Positions 62,723 through 64,000 of a stretch of 64,000 bases of DNA are shown piece by piece. The position numbers and the translations under genes are program-made. Position 1 is the stretch's first letter. Each line of letters starts with the position of its first letter. The DNA is from Hermatobates lingyangjiaoensis. Its lineage: Eukaryota; Arthropoda; Insecta; Hemiptera; Hermatobatidae. Under the pieces are notes generated by a model that saw only the letters and a list, made by a program, of their open reading frames with translations, made no database searches and was not told where the DNA came from. The stretch covers positions 1,315,501 to 1,379,500 of the forward strand of contig JAPFBL010000168.1 in NCBI GenBank assembly GCA_026182355.1, read 5' to 3'.

Positions 62723-63421
62723 AAAATTTGCAGCAGCTTCTGCACTCACTAACTTTAAGCTGGTGGCCTCGATCCTTCGGGCGATTTTTCTTTCTTCTGG
62801 CTGCAGTTGCCACAGCATCTGTCCTAGAGACATCTTCAATATTACACGAGCTTTCGACCATAGGAACATTGGTCATCTTCAGGTAGAGCATGCCTTGTAG
62901 TAAACAGCTTAAATGCCAATCAGGTTGACTAATTCGAAGCAATCAGAGCACAGGGTTAAGGCTGCTGCTCTGATTGGACCTCATGCTCGGCTCCAGGCTC
63001 CTGCTCGTCGGAATTACATACATGTCCTTGACCTGGAGGTTTATAGAGGGGTTCCTTTCCTTTATGTACAGGGCTTCCAATATTTGTAGCTTCTCCGCAT
63101 TCTGTTCCGCCTGTATGATGGCAGTGCCCTGCACCAGCATCTCCCTCGTCAGCTGAGTGTGGTGTTTTTCCTGTGTATGTTTCTTGGGGGCTCCCGCAGT
63201 CAAATGAAGAGTTAGCCTCCTAGAGAGCTTAGTCGCAGTCATCCCAATGTACTTGGAAGGCAGGCTTTCACATTCACCTGTGGTGCAAGTATACTCGTAC
63301 ACTAGGTGACTGCGCTGAAGCTCCGGGGTATTCCTTGATTTTGAAAGAAAAATCGCCCGAAGGATCGAGGCCACCAGCTTAAAGTTAGTGAGTGCAGAAG
63401 CTGCTGCAAATTTTAACAACA
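62720..63421 (-). mobile_element. Penelope-like element, lineage E, with inverted ends
   Basis: Minus-strand PLE reduced to its nuclease and 3' end, joined at its 5' side to an inverted copy of its own last 75 bp. 62720-62792 (GCAGCAGCTTCTGCACTCAC...GGGCGATTTTTCTTTC) and 63344-63421 are reverse complements with almost no differences. The hammerhead-like motif lies at 62842-62889. Confidence 0.9.
62842..62889 (-). ncRNA. Hammerhead-ribozyme-like motif (lineage E)
   Basis: Minus strand: UAC-CUGAAGA (62882-62876)-U-GACC...GGUC-GAAA-GC-UC-GUG. Helix I UAC/GUG includes a U-G pair. Triplet CUC. The rest of the terminal region (62793-62840) precedes the inverted end. Confidence 0.5.
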
Positions 63422-63422
63422 T
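62943..63422 (-). pseudogene. PLE GIY-YIG endonuclease (lineage E), fused to an inverted end
   Basis: 159-codon frame. Residues 1-28 are encoded by the inverted terminal copy and are not part of the native protein. The nuclease follows: HLVYEY (39-44), Cys46 and Cys51, KYIG (57-60), SRRLTLHL with the conserved Arg and His73, then LTREMLV and LQILEALYIK with Glu116. Everything expected of a PLE GIY-YIG domain is present and uninterrupted. The RT and linker are missing. It acts, in intact elements, as the target-nicking enzyme. The N-terminal fusion is an accident of the inverted insertion. Confidence 0.87.
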
Positions 63423-63458
63423 ATGTTTGAGAGAAGACCTGCTGCCAACGTATTCTAA

Positions 63459-63476
63459 TATATATATATATATATT
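63459..63476. repeat. Short (TA)n at the end of lineage F
   Basis: About 18 bp of TA. Confidence 0.9.
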
Positions 63477-63590
63477 TCGTTGAACAGCTGACCGTATTTC
63501 GCTGATGTCATTTTCTTCACTAGTTTTTCAAGGTTTCTGAATACCTTCTTCTTTCCTTCATCCAAACGTTGGAGAATGTTAATTAAGTTA

Positions 63591-63634
63591 TAACCGACAT
63601 GTTTCGACTGGCTTCCAGTCATCTTCAGGGTGAT
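63591..63634 (-). ncRNA. Hammerhead-ribozyme-like motif (lineage F)
   Basis: Minus strand: helix I ACC/GGU, core CUGAAGA (63628-63622), extra U, helix II GACUGG (63620-63615) with CCAGUC (63611-63606) and loop AAG, GAAA, helix III AC-AU-GU, triplet GUC. Helix II is six perfect pairs. Confidence 0.65.
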
Positions 63635-63779
63635 TAATTAAACAAAGAGGAAAAATATTAGTTTTTGGAGTTGGTAATAAAACACATTATATAGTAGAAG
63701 TTTGAAGTAGCTGCTCTTCGGCCTGATTCACAAGAGCAACTGACTGAGGTGGCGTGGATGGTGGGGTGGGGGTACTGAC

Positions 63780-63937
63780 AGTTAACGGTTTTTTCATCCA
63801 ATCAGGCGCATATAGTTTAAGCACTCTCTCACTACTACCCGTTTGAATATTTATTGTAGGTTTATTCTGTTTAATTATTATTGCTTCTGCGATTTGCAGC
63901 CGATTGAAGTTGTTTTCTTTTCTAATTATTTTAGTTC
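63780..63937 (-). pseudogene. PLE GIY-YIG C-terminal fragment (lineage F)
   Basis: Open on the minus strand: RKENNFNRLQIAEAIIIKQ then NKPTINIQTGSSERVLKLY. It aligns with the C-terminal helix and tail of lineages B and E (LQIAEVLKII..., LQILEALYIK...). Only this part of the nuclease survives. Confidence 0.75.
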
Positions 63938-64000
63938 AACTCACGAACTAAAATAATTAGAAAAGAAAACAACTTCAATCGGCTGCAAATCGCAGAAGCA
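63882..64000. repeat. Inverted junction of two lineage F copies
   Basis: Arms 63882-63937 and 63945-64000 are perfect reverse complements (56 bp) around the 7-bp spacer AACTCAC. The palindrome runs past the window end, so its full size is unknown. Confidence 0.93.

Larger units (their letters stand above)
63475..63944 (-). mobile_element. Penelope-like element, lineage F, left copy of an inverted pair
   Basis: 3' end at (TA)n, hammerhead-like motif at 63591-63634, 3' region, then the nuclease C-terminus (63780-63937 on the minus strand: LQIAEAIIIKQNKPTINIQ, which is the Glu-containing helix). It is truncated at 63937, where an inverted partner begins. Confidence 0.85.

Overview
The window looks like a piece of a large, AT-rich, repeat-dense animal genome. 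I see no convincing host protein-coding exon and no intact rRNA or tRNA gene. The evidence for an animal is Penelope-like retroelement (PLE) reverse-transcriptase/GIY-YIG endonuclease fragments, hammerhead-type terminal hairpins, many (TA)n arrays, tRNA-derived SINEs, a 7SL RNA pseudogene, a 5S-like fragment and hAT-type miniature elements. The SINE 3' tails end in (CCTAA)n, which matches the arthropod telomere repeat (TTAGG)n. An arthropod (perhaps a chelicerate) is therefore my best guess, but only a guess.

Layout. Six PLE lineages keep coding remains or long ends: a GIY-YIG remnant at 1-272 (lineage C-like); lineage A at 18764-20210 with relics at 30671, 39511 and 56649; lineage B at 20239-21549; lineage C as a 2.6-kb near-perfect palindrome at 46796-49462 with end fragments at 36774 and 39763; lineage D at 49497-49860; lineage E at 62720-63421; and lineage F at 63475-64000. 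Around them lie more than 30 short hairpin or palindrome repeats that keep only PLE-type ends. I group these as H1 (about 19 copies), H2 (1021, 25968, 27134), H4 (6510, 55085, 59905), H6 (14194, 17270, 17738, 22950, 44925, 56440), H7 (1733, 14533, 39031), H9 (53890, 57247) and H11 (23318, 46645). Nearly all abut (TA)n.

One design recurs. Two PLE copies, each truncated at its 5' end, are joined head to head, with both 3' ends pointing outward into (TA)n. Each 3' end carries a hairpin that reads as a minimal hammerhead ribozyme: helix I, core CUGANGA plus one extra base, helix II, GAAA, a one- or two-pair helix III, then an NUH cleavage triplet. Helix I is made of different but complementary bases in different families. 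The palindromes range from about 140 bp to 2.6 kb.

Other content: eleven copies of one tRNA-derived SINE plus one loose 3' tail, with two alternative tails; a 71-bp minisatellite (10791-11800) and a 67-bp minisatellite (24241-25505); a decayed short repeat (50815-51335); a hAT-like MITE with TIRs and an 8-bp duplication (61131-61417) and a probable second one (43639-43908); a LINE 3' end (29396-29665). Several GC-balanced single-copy-looking blocks (13620, 16140, 18105, 29050, 38850, 52313) could be conserved non-coding DNA. The mobile elements work only on themselves: the RT/endonuclease ORFs are all broken or 5'-truncated here, and the short H repeats would depend on proteins supplied elsewhere.
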